From Halolactibacillus miurensis (GTDB lineage: Bacteria; Bacillota; Bacilli; Bacillales; Amphibacillaceae), in the NCBI RefSeq assembly GCF_900116255.1, contig NZ_FPAI01000028.1, forward strand, positions 1 to 34,390: DNA of 34,390 nt. The letters run 5' to 3'. This document shows, piece by piece, positions 15,517-23,847 of the stretch. Position numbers and translations under genes: made by a program. Each line of letters starts with the position of its first letter. Within the stretch, counting starts at the first letter, position 1. The notes under the pieces were generated by a model, which searched no databases, was not told where the DNA came from, and worked only from the letters and a program-made list of their open reading frames with translations.

Positions 15517-15617
15517 GAAAGATTCCCCCTAGATTCATTTTAACGTACATAGGCTACGTGAATAATTACCCGTTTTTACTCTATTAAAAACAAGCCTCAC
15601 TCGTTTCTCCATTCTTT

Positions 15618-15646
15618 ACTATACAAAAAAATAATCTTCGAAACAA
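15618..15646 (-). promoter_or_regulatory. Candidate proC promoter
   Basis: Minus-strand TTGTTT (15646-15641), 17-base spacer, TATAGT (15623-15618), giving a leader of about 95 bases before proC. No T-box motif is seen in that leader. Confidence 0.55.
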
Positions 15647-15716
15647 GGTCATTTAAAAAGAAATCCAACAGGAAGGCATCCAGTTGTATCTTTACATTGT
15701 TAGCTTGATTCATAAC

Positions 15717-15750
15717 AAAACAACAAGCACCAAAAGGCACTTGTTGTTTT
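15717..15750 (-). terminator. Terminator of ohr
   Basis: AAAACAACAAG (15717-15727) and CTTGTTGTTTT (15740-15750) pair perfectly, with wobble pairs extending inward; on the minus strand the descending arm ends in TTTTG. It lies about 20 bases after the ohr stop. Confidence 0.8.
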
Positions 15751-15771
15751 GACTGAAATATTTAAACGCCG

Positions 15772-16191
15772 TTACTTACCTGTTACTTTTAACTCAACAT
15801 CGATGTTACCCCTGGTTGCTTTAGAGTATGGGCAGAAGTTGTGAGCAAGTTCTGCGAGGTGTTCTGCTTCTTCTTGTGAGACCCCTTTAATCTCTACATG
15901 TAATACGACACCAATTTTAAAACCGTTATCGCTTGGGTCTTTTAGTAAACTCACATCTGCCGTTAATGTTGATTCAATCTCTTTCTTTTGGCGTTCTGCC
16001 ATTAAATTTAATGCGCCATCATAGCAAGCGGCATAACCTGCCGCAAATAGCTGTTCAGGGTTAGAGCCTGTTTCACCACTACCTCCGGCTGGGTTCACTA
16101 AATTTAAATCGATCAAACCATCATCTGATTTTACATGACCATCGCGGCCACCTGTTGCTGTCGCATGGGACGTAAATAAAACATTACTCAT
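15772..16191 (-). CDS. ohr: Organic hydroperoxide resistance protein (OsmC/Ohr family)
   Basis: Ohr is a cytoplasmic thiol peroxidase that reduces organic and lipid hydroperoxides. The 139-residue protein has the two catalytic cysteines in their usual settings, AACYDGAL (Cys56) and FCPYSKATRGN (Cys120), and the N-terminal ATATGGRDGHV block with the active-site Arg16. NPEQLFAAGYAAC and the overall length place it with Ohr rather than OsmC. It is monocistronic. I saw no clear OhrR inverted repeat upstream and no ohrR gene beside it. Confidence 0.95.
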   Translation of the reverse strand: MSNVLFTSHATATGGRDGHVKSDDGLIDLNLVNPAGGSGETGSNPEQLFAAGYAACYDGALNLMAERQKKEIESTLTADVSLLKDPSDNGFKIGVVLHVEIKGVSQEEAEHLAELAHNFCPYSKATRGNIDVELKVTGK

Positions 16192-16300
16192 AACTTGATC
16201 CGCTCCTTTATAATTAGTTTCATACTATGTTTACCTTCTTAATCGGGTTTCTAAACCCTTCCGTATAAAAATAGTGAATTTAAGTCTTTCTCACTAGTTG

Positions 16301-17623
16301 TTAGTGATGAGAATGATTTAACTCTCCCTGTTCCCGCTTATGTTTAAGAAAGAATTTTTCCATCAGATAGGTTGCCACCAACACAAGTAATGACACGCCG
16401 ACAATCAGTAAATCGGTCTGGAATTTATAGATGACAAAAGCAATTAAAACAATACTATCAATCAATATTGCACCACCTACGATGACACGATGACTATTTA
16501 CCTCATCTTTTAGCTTATAGAATAGTCCCCAGTGGATTAAAATATCCATCACTAAATATAAAATCGCCCCCATCGAAGCAATCCGACTAAGATCAAAGAG
16601 CACTGTTAACACCATCGCAATAACGACCGTATAGACGAGTGTGTGTTTTTGAATACTGCCTGGCATACCAAAGTGTGAGTGTGGAATGAGCGACATATTG
16701 GTTAGCATCGCCAGCATTCTCGATACCGCAAATACACTCGCGATAATTCCTGAGATTGTGGCAATAATGGCAATAATAACTGTAAACCACACACCAAGTG
16801 AACCAAGTGCCGGTTCAGCTGCTGCCGCTAAGGCGTAATCTTTTTGGTTAATAATCTCAGCTAGAGACAAGTTTGTCGACACAGCCCAAGCAATCAAGAG
16901 ATAAACAACGAGACTAATGATAATCGATAGCGTAATCGCACGCGCAATATTTTTCTTCGGTCTTTCAATTTCTTCCCCTTGATTGGTGATGGTCGTAAAA
17001 CCTTTAAAACTTAGAATCGTTAACGCAATCGCCGCAACAAAACTGATGCCTGTCACTTCCGGTGTTTGGGATGACGATTCAGGTAATTGAAAACTAAAAT
17101 TCACAAGCACAAGCCCGGCTCCAGCAAATATCAACAATCCGATAATTTTAAGTAACGAGACAATCGACGTAAATGACTGAATAAAAGCATTACCTGATAT
17201 ATTGACTAAAAAAGCAAACAACAACAGACTAACACCTAAAATTTGTACCCAGTACGAACCGGTATCCGCGTCAAATAACTGAAGCGTATACGTACCGAAG
17301 GTACGAGCAACGAGACTTTGATTAATGACCATTGAAAAAGCCATCAGTAACGACGCAAATGCCGCAACCGTTCCTTTTCCATATTCTTTGACTAAGTACA
17401 TACCAATTCCACCAGCTGATGGATAAGCTTGACTAAGTTTTTGATAAGAGTACGCACTAAAACCGGTGGCGATCCCACCGAGAACGAAAATGAGCGGAAA
17501 CCATTTCCCACTTAATTCTGCGACTTGACCAAGCAGGGCAAAAATACCTGCGCTAATCATGACACCCGTACCAAGGCCGACCGCACCAATTAGTTTAATG
17601 CTATTCTCTTTATATTCACTCAT
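16301..17623 (-). CDS. APC-family amino acid permease
   Basis: A 440-residue secondary transporter with about twelve membrane helices. The N-terminal IKLIGAVGLGTGVMISAGIFALLGQVAEL is the APC signature with the unwound GxG helix, and FKGFTTITNQGEEIERPKKNIARAI is the conserved cytoplasmic loop after TM6. The C-terminus ends in a short hydrophilic tail with several histidines (NHSHH). The open frame extends to 17755, but only the ATG at 17623 has a ribosome binding site (AAAAGGAGGTC, near perfect) and starts where family members do. Substrate cannot be assigned. The stop region contains a small hairpin without a good T-run. Confidence 0.9.
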   Translation of the reverse strand: MSEYKENSIKLIGAVGLGTGVMISAGIFALLGQVAELSGKWFPLIFVLGGIATGFSAYSYQKLSQAYPSAGGIGMYLVKEYGKGTVAAFASLLMAFSMVINQSLVARTFGTYTLQLFDADTGSYWVQILGVSLLLFAFLVNISGNAFIQSFTSIVSLLKIIGLLIFAGAGLVLVNFSFQLPESSSQTPEVTGISFVAAIALTILSFKGFTTITNQGEEIERPKKNIARAITLSIIISLVVYLLIAWAVSTNLSLAEIINQKDYALAAAAEPALGSLGVWFTVIIAIIATISGIIASVFAVSRMLAMLTNMSLIPHSHFGMPGSIQKHTLVYTVVIAMVLTVLFDLSRIASMGAILYLVMDILIHWGLFYKLKDEVNSHRVIVGGAILIDSIVLIAFVIYKFQTDLLIVGVSLLVLVATYLMEKFFLKHKREQGELNHSHH

Positions 17624-17775
17624 GCTTGACCTCCTTTTGAACGTCATTAAATAACTGACTACTATTAACTTTACCTTCATTATTGGAATTAAAACCAATT
17701 TATAAGTATTAAATAAAGAAATGACTTTCGTCGCTTCTTTTTTACAAGTTATCAACTTATATTTAGACGATACTA

Positions 17776-18102
17776 CTATTCATAACGTTTTAGCCATACT
17801 TCTAAAATAATGCCGTACACAATACCCGCGAGAAAACTAACGACATCAACATAACCACTCGTCGCATAGAAGGCAAACGACACGAGAAGACCAAGGACTG
17901 CACCTCGTAAGGCTACTTGTTTCTTAGTCACTTTCGGCCAAGCAGCACCAATGACGAGCCCCATTATGACCCGGTTATACCAAAGCGCAAACACAAACGT
18001 AAGCGATGCATCAAATCCCGAACGAATATAAGCACCAACAACACAGAAAAGCCCTAAAATAATCCCACCTATCAACGACATTTTTAAACGTTTTGTCATC
18101 AC
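17776..18102 (-). CDS. Small integral membrane protein, unknown function, 108 aa
   Basis: Three to four hydrophobic segments fill the protein: about residues 8-27, 32-52, 64-82 and 85-103. Conserved-looking polar turns are YNRVIMGLVIGAAWP and KKQVALRGAVLG. The glycine-rich helices suggest tight packing or an oligomer. No family is recognised. Start is GTG-ATG with GGAGGAG upstream. It lies between the APC permease and the ZIP transporter on the same strand but with sizeable gaps, so operon membership is doubtful. Confidence 0.7.
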   Translation of the reverse strand: MMTKRLKMSLIGGIILGLFCVVGAYIRSGFDASLTFVFALWYNRVIMGLVIGAAWPKVTKKQVALRGAVLGLLVSFAFYATSGYVDVVSFLAGIVYGIILEVWLKRYE

Positions 18103-18167
18103 GCCAAATCACTCCTCCATTTTTTTGAACCATTATATTTAAGTATAGCCTCTTGATATGGATTCAA

Positions 18168-18196
18168 AACAAAAAAGCCACACTCTACGTGTGACT
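18168..18196 (-). terminator. Terminator of the ZIP transporter gene
   Basis: Minus-strand AAGTCACAC pairs with GTGTGGCTT (one G-U) over a 5-base loop and is followed by TTTT. It lies 7-35 bases after the stop codon. Confidence 0.85.
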
Positions 18197-18202
18197 TTAC
18201 CT

Positions 18203-19018
18203 TTAACCTAATGCAACATCTAAAACCATCATCACAGTAAAACCAACCATTAACGCCATGGACGCTAAATCTCGGTTACCATTTTCTTGCGATCCTGGAA
18301 TGACTTCTTCTGCGACAACGAAAATCATCGCACCGGCCGCAAAGCTAAGCGCTAACGGTAAAATTGGTTCCATCCAGGTCACAAGTAACACACCAATCAC
18401 TGCTGCAATCGGTTCGACCATCCCAGAGAACTGACCATACATAAAGCTGCGTCTTCTTGACATGCCTTCACGTCTGAGTGGCATTGAAACAGCCGTTCCT
18501 TCTGGGAAGTTCTGAATTCCAATACCAATACCAAGTGTGACAGCTGCCGCAAGTGAACTTGTGTCAAATCCAGCCGCAACCGCACCAAAAGCAACCCCAA
18601 CCGCTAAACCTTCCGGAATGTTATGAAGCGTAATCGCGAGCACTAACAGTGTACTACGACGCCGGCGATCCGGGTGAATCCCTTCTGCCGTATCCAGTCG
18701 AGCGTTCGGGTGAACGTGGGGAATAACTTTATCAATCCCCCATAAAAAGATACCCCCTAACATAAATCCAACAGCCGCTGGTAACCAAGCAGGCCACTTA
18801 TCTTGTTCTGCCATTTCAATAGCCGGTGCTAACAGTGACCAATAACTTGCCGCAATCATCACACCACCCGCAAAACCTAACATCGCATCAAGAAACTTTT
18901 GATTCACGCCCTTCGTGGTAAAAACAAGGGCTGCCCCAAGCGCCGTCATCCCCCAAGTAAACAGTGTCGCAACGAGCGCCTGCATGACCGGTGGTAACTG
19001 AGTAAAAAACTCTACCAT
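18203..19018 (-). CDS. ZIP-family divalent metal importer (GufA-like)
   Basis: A 271-residue transporter with about eight membrane helices. The binuclear metal centre is visible in TM4 (LHNIPEGLAVGVAFG) and TM5 (GIQNFPEGTAVSMPL), and EEVIPGSQENG is the typical TM7-8 segment. A histidine-containing loop (IPHVHPNARLDTAEGIHPDRRR) lies between TM3 and TM4. These features identify the GufA/ZupT branch, whose members carry Zn, Mn or Fe. The promoter carries an MntR-box-like palindrome over its -35, which points to manganese control. Start ATG at 19018 has AAAGGAG. Confidence 0.93.
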   Translation of the reverse strand: MVEFFTQLPPVMQALVATLFTWGMTALGAALVFTTKGVNQKFLDAMLGFAGGVMIAASYWSLLAPAIEMAEQDKWPAWLPAAVGFMLGGIFLWGIDKVIPHVHPNARLDTAEGIHPDRRRRSTLLVLAITLHNIPEGLAVGVAFGAVAAGFDTSSLAAAVTLGIGIGIQNFPEGTAVSMPLRREGMSRRRSFMYGQFSGMVEPIAAVIGVLLVTWMEPILPLALSFAAGAMIFVVAEEVIPGSQENGNRDLASMALMVGFTVMMVLDVALG

Positions 19019-19092
19019 ACGTGTAACTCCTTTCTCTTTCCAAATATACTTTGATTTCTTACTATAGTTTTATATTTTCATCTCTATTATGG

Positions 19093-19121
19093 ATTATACC
19101 AATATTTTTGCCTTAGGTAAA
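19093..19121 (-). promoter_or_regulatory. Promoter of the ZIP gene
   Basis: Minus-strand TTTACC (19121-19116), 17-base spacer, TATAAT (19098-19093). The -35 is moderate (4 of 6) and lies inside the palindrome at 19107-19121. Confidence 0.65.
19107..19121. promoter_or_regulatory. MntR-box-like operator
   Basis: TTTGCCTTAGGTAAACT (from 19107) closely resembles the Bacillus MntR site as I recall it, TTTGCCTTAAGGAAACT, differing at two positions. The 15-bp core is itself a near palindrome. Overlap with the -35 predicts repression when manganese is plentiful. Confidence 0.55.
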
Positions 19122-19299
19122 CTTTTTTAAAAAAAGTATCTTTCATTTGTTGGATATCGTTATTCATAATTTATTCATACTTTTTTTATCCGTGCATCCA
19201 TTCGTCATTTTTTTAAACACTTAATCAAGAAAAAGCATTCAACTTTGTCGTAGTTGCCGGTTCGTAGTAATGTGTCACATGGTCCATTTTAATCTTATT

Positions 19300-19400
19300 A
19301 AGACGGGGAAGTCCCATCCCTTGCCCAAAGGCGATTCATCCCCCACTTACTCATTGGGCTTAGCCCATAACATTCCTTGAAGATGGGGGTTTTCTCGCCT
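19300..19400. mobile_element. Orphan IS200/IS605-type right end (no transposase ORF)
   Basis: The plus strand shows nested complementary blocks: GGCGA (19330-19334) with TCGCC (19395-19399), CCCCCA (19340-19345) with TGGGGG (19384-19389), and an inner hairpin GGGC-TTA-GCCC. Together with AACATTC before the G-run this is the layout of IS605-family right ends in Bacillota, and it shares the AACATTC...GGGGGT arrangement with the element at 1540-1617. No TnpA or TnpB reading frame is present nearby, so this is a relic or a non-autonomous copy. Confidence 0.6.
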
Positions 19401-19409
19401 AATTTAGAT

Positions 19410-19445
19410 AAAAAAATACCTCAATACTGAAGTAGTATTGAGGTA
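19410..19445 (-). terminator. Terminator of the nitroreductase gene
   Basis: TACCTCAATACT (19417-19428) pairs with AGTATTGAGGTA (19433-19444) over a 4-base loop, followed on the minus strand by seven T residues. Confidence 0.9.
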
Positions 19446-19472
19446 GGCATTATTCCGTCTTCTCGCTTTTTA

Positions 19473-20072
19473 CTATTTAAAAACTTTGATCCGCTCATCT
19501 ACTGATTGGAAAGTTTTTTCGCCCGGTGCTTCTTCTGGTTTGCCAAACGGCATTTGCGCACGTAAGCTCCATGCTTTTGGAATATCAAAGCGTGCTTTGA
19601 CATCATCGTCAATCAACGGATTATAATGCTGCAAGGAGGCACCTAACCCTTCTGCTTCTAAGGCTGTCCAGACGACATATTGCAACATACCCGACGCTTG
19701 TTCCGACCAGGTTTCGAATTTATCTTTATACAATGGCATTTGTTCACCTAGGCCTTTGACTACCTCAGTATCTTCGAAGAACAACACCGTTCCATAACCC
19801 GCTTTAAACGAGTCAATTCGCGCTTTTGTTTTATGAAAATTTTCTTCTTTTACGAGTGGACGTAGATGTTCTTTCGTTAGATCCCAAAGTGCTTTGTGAT
19901 GGTCATTAAACAAAATCACCACCCGGCCACTTTGTGAATTAAACGCATACGGCGAATGTTTCACCGCAAATTGGACGACTTCCTCAACGTTTTCTTTTGA
20001 AACAATCTCTTCATCGCTAATCGCGTAATATGACCGACGTTCCTCAATAGCTTGTCGCAATAATTTTGACAT
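19473..20072 (-). CDS. Nitroreductase-family flavoprotein (FRM2/HBN1-like)
   Basis: A 199-residue FMN-dependent oxidoreductase. The N-terminal IEERRSYYAIS is the Arg-rich FMN phosphate motif, SPYAFNSQSGRVVIL (residues 41-55) is the conserved strand and FMN-contact block, and LEAEGLGASLQHYNP (139-153) is the second FMN-binding segment. The absence of a large central insertion and the QHYNP motif favour the fungal FRM2/HBN1-like subgroup that is widespread in Bacillota. Physiological substrate is unknown. It is monocistronic, with a strong terminator. Confidence 0.9.
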   Translation of the reverse strand: MSKLLRQAIEERRSYYAISDEEIVSKENVEEVVQFAVKHSPYAFNSQSGRVVILFNDHHKALWDLTKEHLRPLVKEENFHKTKARIDSFKAGYGTVLFFEDTEVVKGLGEQMPLYKDKFETWSEQASGMLQYVVWTALEAEGLGASLQHYNPLIDDDVKARFDIPKAWSLRAQMPFGKPEEAPGEKTFQSVDERIKVFK

Positions 20073-20232
20073 AGAAATATTTCCTCCTTCAGTATGATAA
20101 AATTTTTCTGTTATCTGTACTATTACCGAACGATCCCTCCTTTAAACACTGACGATTTTCATTTGTAAGCAACTTATATTGATTCCAAATTAAAATTGGA
20201 CGCATGTAAAAAGCAATCACCCTTTCACCATC

Positions 20233-20261
20233 GTTAGCTCACTGCCACACCGTGAGCTAAC
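20233..20261. repeat. 10-bp perfect inverted repeat upstream of the nitroreductase gene
   Basis: GTTAGCTCAC (20233-20242) and GTGAGCTAAC (20252-20261) flank a 9-base spacer. There is no T-run on either side suitable for termination. It lies between the pflA terminator and the nitroreductase gene, about 160 bases before the start codon, so it could be an operator or an RNA hairpin. Confidence 0.6.
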
Positions 20262-20263
20262 TC

Positions 20264-20297
20264 AAAAAGACCTACAAGCAAAAGGCTTGTAGGTCTT
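20264..20297 (-). terminator. Terminator of pflBA
   Basis: AAGACCTACAAGC (20267-20279) and GCTTGTAGGTCTT (20285-20297) pair perfectly over a 5-base loop. On the minus strand TTTTT follows. Confidence 0.9.
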
Positions 20298-20308
20298 GAT
20301 TATTCTAT

Positions 20309-21061
20309 TTAAGATTGTGGGATCGCAATGGTTTTTTCACGATTTAAAATCGCTTCTGCATTTTTCACTCGGTCTTCAGTCGGTGGTTCAACACCTTCTA
20401 ATTGATAATCTAAACCGAGGTTTTCCCATTTATACACACCTAACTTGTGATACGGCAACACGTCAATTCGTTCAACGTTAGACAGCGTGGCAATAAAGTC
20501 AGATAAGCGTTGTAATAACACATCATCATCACTACCGCCAGGAATTAGCACGTGACGTACCCAAATCGGGACATTCTTTTCATCTAAGTAACGGGCCATG
20601 TCTAAAATATGATCATTTGAAACACCCGTAAGAACTTTGTGTTTCTCAGGATCAATTTGTTTTAAATCGTAAAGGATTAAATCAGTGACATCCATTAATT
20701 TATCGAGTGTTTCAATAAAGCGAGGGGCACGACTGAAACATCCACCTGATGAATCGATACATGTATGAATATCATGTTTCTTCAGTTCAGTAAACAATTC
20801 AAGTAAAAATTCCGCTTGAATTAAAGGTTCCCCGCCACTTACTGTTACACCTCCGCCTGATGAATCGAAAAAATCCTTGTATTTCACAATATCTGTGACA
20901 AGTTCTTCCACAGTCATCTCTTTACCGCCCGACATCTTCCATGTATCTGGATTATGACAAAACTGGCAGCGTAATAAGCAACCTTGTGTAAAAATAATAT
21001 AACGTAAACCTGGGCCATCTACTGTACCAAGTGTTTCAATTGAGTGAATGCGTCCTTTCAT
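20309..21061 (-). CDS. pflA: Pyruvate formate-lyase activating enzyme
   Basis: A radical SAM enzyme that installs the glycyl radical on PflB. The [4Fe-4S] motif C-x3-C-x2-C is at FTQGCLLRCQFCHNPDTW (Cys28, Cys32, Cys35), and GGVTVSGGEPLIQ supplies the SAM-binding GGE motif. The 250-residue length is normal. It follows pflB by 78 bases and is presumably cotranscribed; a perfect hairpin lies in the gap. The gene ends in a strong terminator. Confidence 0.96.
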   Translation of the reverse strand: MKGRIHSIETLGTVDGPGLRYIIFTQGCLLRCQFCHNPDTWKMSGGKEMTVEELVTDIVKYKDFFDSSGGGVTVSGGEPLIQAEFLLELFTELKKHDIHTCIDSSGGCFSRAPRFIETLDKLMDVTDLILYDLKQIDPEKHKVLTGVSNDHILDMARYLDEKNVPIWVRHVLIPGGSDDDVLLQRLSDFIATLSNVERIDVLPYHKLGVYKWENLGLDYQLEGVEPPTEDRVKNAEAILNREKTIAIPQS

Positions 21062-21086
21062 GTGAATACCCCCTGATGATAAAAGA

Positions 21087-21114
21087 TATAGGAGGAGACA
21101 AGTCTCCTCCTATA
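21087..21114. repeat. Perfect hairpin between pflB and pflA
   Basis: TATAGGAGGAGAC (21087-21099) and GTCTCCTCCTATA (21102-21114) are a 13-bp perfect inverted repeat. In the pflB-pflA mRNA it would form a very stable stem with a tight loop, followed by ATCTTTTATC, a weak U-rich tract. It may be a partial terminator or a processing/stability element that sets the PflB to PflA ratio. Confidence 0.75.
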
Positions 21115-21139
21115 CGATTATACCTTATTTCAAACCGAC

Positions 21140-23398
21140 TTACATGCTTTCGTGGAAAGTACGGTTAATAACATCGATTTGTTGTTCTCTCGTTAACTTG
21201 ATGAAGTTAACAGCGTAACCTGATACACGGATCGTTAATTGTGGATACTCTTCTGGATGTTCCATCGCATCAAGTAATGTTTCACGATCAAATACGTTAA
21301 CATTTAAGTGGTGACCATTTTTCTTCGCATAACCATCAAGCATTGCTGCTAAGTTAGCTTTTTGAGTGTCAGCATCTTTACCAAGTGCTTTTGGTACGAT
21401 TGAGAATGTGTTTGAAATACCATCCATTGCGTACTCATATGGCATTTTAGCGACTGACATAAGTGACGCTAATGAACCATTTTCGTCACGGCCGTGAAGT
21501 GGGTTAGCCCCTGGTGCAAATGGTTCACCTGCCCGACGTCCGTCTGGTGTATTACCTGTTTTCTTACCATATACAACGTTTGATGTAATCGTAAGAAGTG
21601 ATTGCGTATGTGTTGAATCACGGTAAGTTTTGTGTTGTTTTACTTTATTCATAAAACGCTTCACTAAGTCTGCCGCGATATCATCTACGCGATCGTCGTT
21701 GTTTCCGTATTTAGGGAAGTCGCCTTCGATTTCATAATCGACAGCTAAACCGTCTTCGTCACGGATGGTACGAACTTTTGCGTATTTAATTGCTGAAAGT
21801 GAGTCAGCTACAACTGAAAGACCTGCGATACCACATGCCATTGTACGGAATACTTCACGGTCATGTAGAGCCATTTCAATTCTTTCATAGCTGTACTTAT
21901 CGTGCATGTAGTGAATGATATTAAGAGCATTCACGTAAACGCCTGATAACCAGTCTAACACAGTGTCATATTTACTCATCACTTCATCGTAATCTAAGTA
22001 CTCAGAAGTAATTGGTGCGTAAGCTGGCGCTACTTGTGCTTTAGATTTCTCATCCACACCACCGTTGATTGAGTAAAGTAATGCTTTTGCTAAGTTAACA
22101 CGAGCCCCAAAGAATTGCATTTGCTTACCAATACGCATCGCTGATACACAACAAGCAATACCGTAGTCATCGCCATAATGGCTGCGCATTAAATCGTCAT
22201 TTTCATATTGAATTGAGCTGGACTGAATCGACATTTTTGCACAATATTTTTTATAGTTTTCTGGTAAGTTAACTGACCATAAAACAGTTAAGTTTGGCTC
22301 TGGAGCTGGACCTAAGTTGTCTAATGTGTGTAAGAAACGATAAGAGTTCTTAGTAACAAGTGGACGACCATCTTCCGCCATACCAGCAAGTGATTCTGTT
22401 ACCCATGTTGGGTCACCAGAGAATAATTCATTGTATTCAGGTGTTCTTGCAAACTTCACAAGACGTAATTTCATAACGAAGTGATCCACAAGTTCTTGTG
22501 CTTCTTCTTCTGTCATCACACCATTAGCGATATCACGTTCAATGTAGATATCTAAGAAGGTTGATGTACGACCAAGACTCATTGCCGCACCGTTTTGTTC
22601 TTTAATCGCTGCTAAGTAACCAAGGTATAACCATTGGAAAGCTTCTTGAGCATTTTCAGCTGGGCGAGAAAGATCAAAACCGTAAGTCGCACCTAATTGT
22701 TTTAATTCATTTAAAGCACGATATTGTTCTGAATGCTCTTCACGATCACGAATCACATCGTCACTCATTACACCGTTGCCACCAATTAAATCGTAATCAG
22801 CTTTTTTAGCTGCCATTAACTTATCAATACCGTAAAGGGCTACACGACGGTAGTCACCGATGATACGTCCACGACCATAAGCATCTGGAAGTCCTGTTAC
22901 GATACCAGCACGACGCGCCGCACGAATGTCTGGTGTGTAAGCATCAAAAACACCTTGGTTGTGTGTTTTGCGGTAATCTGTGAAGATTTTTTCTACTTCT
23001 GGGTCTAATTTATATCCGTAAGATTCAGCTGAAACTGATGCCATGCGGATACCACCAAATGGTTGTAAAGAACGTTTGAATGGCACATCTGTCTGAACAC
23101 CAACAACCTTTTCTTTATCTTTGTTTAAATATCCCGCATCGTGAGAAGTGATTGTTGAAACAATCTTTGTATCTAAGTCATAAACGCCACCACGTTCGCG
23201 TTCTTCTTTTGTAAGTTCCATTACTTGATCCCAAAGATCTTTCGTTGCCTGAGTTGGACCTGCTAAGAAATCTTCATTTCCTTCATAAACAGTAAAGTTT
23301 TTGATGATAAAGTCACGCACATCAATTTCTTTTTTCCAGCGACCGTCAACAAATCCGTTCCAAGCGCTACTCTTTGCTACTTCTTCTACAGTTTTCAT
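21140..23398 (-). CDS. pflB: Formate C-acetyltransferase (pyruvate formate-lyase)
   Basis: It converts pyruvate and CoA to acetyl-CoA and formate without oxygen. The 752-residue protein has the paired catalytic cysteines in GIACCVSAM (Cys416-Cys417) and the glycyl radical site RVSGYAVNF (Gly727) near the C-terminus. Family blocks such as [15 protein letters not shown] and [23 protein letters not shown] are intact. Length equals that of Streptococcus/Bacillus-type PflB. It leads the pflB-pflA operon. A GTGA-N6-TCAC box and a cre-like site lie upstream, consistent with redox and sugar control. Confidence 0.97.
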   Translation of the reverse strand: MKTVEEVAKSSAWNGFVDGRWKKEIDVRDFIIKNFTVYEGNEDFLAGPTQATKDLWDQVMELTKEERERGGVYDLDTKIVSTITSHDAGYLNKDKEKVVGVQTDVPFKRSLQPFGGIRMASVSAESYGYKLDPEVEKIFTDYRKTHNQGVFDAYTPDIRAARRAGIVTGLPDAYGRGRIIGDYRRVALYGIDKLMAAKKADYDLIGGNGVMSDDVIRDREEHSEQYRALNELKQLGATYGFDLSRPAENAQEAFQWLYLGYLAAIKEQNGAAMSLGRTSTFLDIYIERDIANGVMTEEEAQELVDHFVMKLRLVKFARTPEYNELFSGDPTWVTESLAGMAEDGRPLVTKNSYRFLHTLDNLGPAPEPNLTVLWSVNLPENYKKYCAKMSIQSSSIQYENDDLMRSHYGDDYGIACCVSAMRIGKQMQFFGARVNLAKALLYSINGGVDEKSKAQVAPAYAPITSEYLDYDEVMSKYDTVLDWLSGVYVNALNIIHYMHDKYSYERIEMALHDREVFRTMACGIAGLSVVADSLSAIKYAKVRTIRDEDGLAVDYEIEGDFPKYGNNDDRVDDIAADLVKRFMNKVKQHKTYRDSTHTQSLLTITSNVVYGKKTGNTPDGRRAGEPFAPGANPLHGRDENGSLASLMSVAKMPYEYAMDGISNTFSIVPKALGKDADTQKANLAAMLDGYAKKNGHHLNVNVFDRETLLDAMEHPEEYPQLTIRVSGYAVNFIKLTREQQIDVINRTFHESM

Positions 23399-23487
23399 TT
23401 ACGCTTCCTCCTCGAGTGTTTATATCATTTAAAATTGTGAATGAATTAACTTATGCTTCTAGTATATACCCCTGAACCAAAAAAATA

Positions 23488-23505
23488 AAGTGAATCTCCT
23501 CACAT
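23488..23505. promoter_or_regulatory. Rex/Fnr-like box upstream of pflB
   Basis: The minus strand reads ATGTGAGGAGATTCACTT, that is GTGA-N6-TCAC, the invariant core of both Rex (TTGTGA-N6-TCACAA) and Bacillus Fnr (TGTGA-N6-TCACA) sites. Spacing is exact, flanks are imperfect. It lies about 90 bases before pflB. Confidence 0.45.
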
Positions 23506-23545
23506 TTTTGAACTGTTATAGTCAATGTTCATAATTTGTTCAAAT

Positions 23546-23666
23546 TTTATCGGGGTAAAGGATTCTGATAAAACAGATAAATATACATTTGATAAAACCT
23601 TGATAAATAAGGGTTTATCACTTTCAATACGAATAGTACAGCTACAAGGAAATTGTGACAGATAAA
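23546..23666. repeat. GATAAA repeat array between pflB and the alcohol dehydrogenase
   Basis: Five direct GATAAA copies begin at 23567, 23576, 23591, 23602 and 23661, and two inverted TTTATC copies lie at 23546-23551 and 23614-23619. One pair forms TGATAAA-N6-TTTATCA (23601-23620). The array occupies the middle of the 449-base gap between two divergent fermentation genes. It might bind an unknown regulator, or be a chance result of AT-rich sequence. Confidence 0.4.
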
Positions 23667-23714
23667 TTCTGTATCAATCTGTTATAGTATGACTTACGCC
23701 TTATTGTATTACAG

Positions 23715-23727
23715 TGAAGCGCTTACA
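23715..23727. promoter_or_regulatory. cre-like site between pflB and the alcohol dehydrogenase
   Basis: The minus strand reads ATGTAAGCGCTTCAC, matching the CcpA consensus WTGNAANCGNWWNCA at 13 of 15 positions, with an intact AAGCGCTT centre. It lies 120 bases before the alcohol dehydrogenase and over 300 before pflB. Confidence 0.45.
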
Positions 23728-23847
23728 TATACAAGGGTTTATTAACATTCTTAACATATTTGTTTATTTATTCTTTAAATTCATGATTGCATATGACTTT
23801 ACTTCTTTTTCTAAACGTATCATTATATAGGATAGGAGGCGATTGAA

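Noticed and set aside
16301-16330. Possible terminator hairpin at the end of the APC permease
   Set aside because: The inverted repeat is short and no T-run follows on the minus strand.
17624-17755. 44-codon N-terminal extension of the APC permease
   Set aside because: The near-perfect ribosome binding site before ATG 17623 and the family start there make the upstream part untranslated leader.
19121-19137. AT-only palindrome ACTTTTTTAAAAAAAGT upstream of the ZIP gene
   Set aside because: It is a homopolymer-tract palindrome, expected in AT-rich upstream DNA, and better read as an UP-like element than a separate operator.
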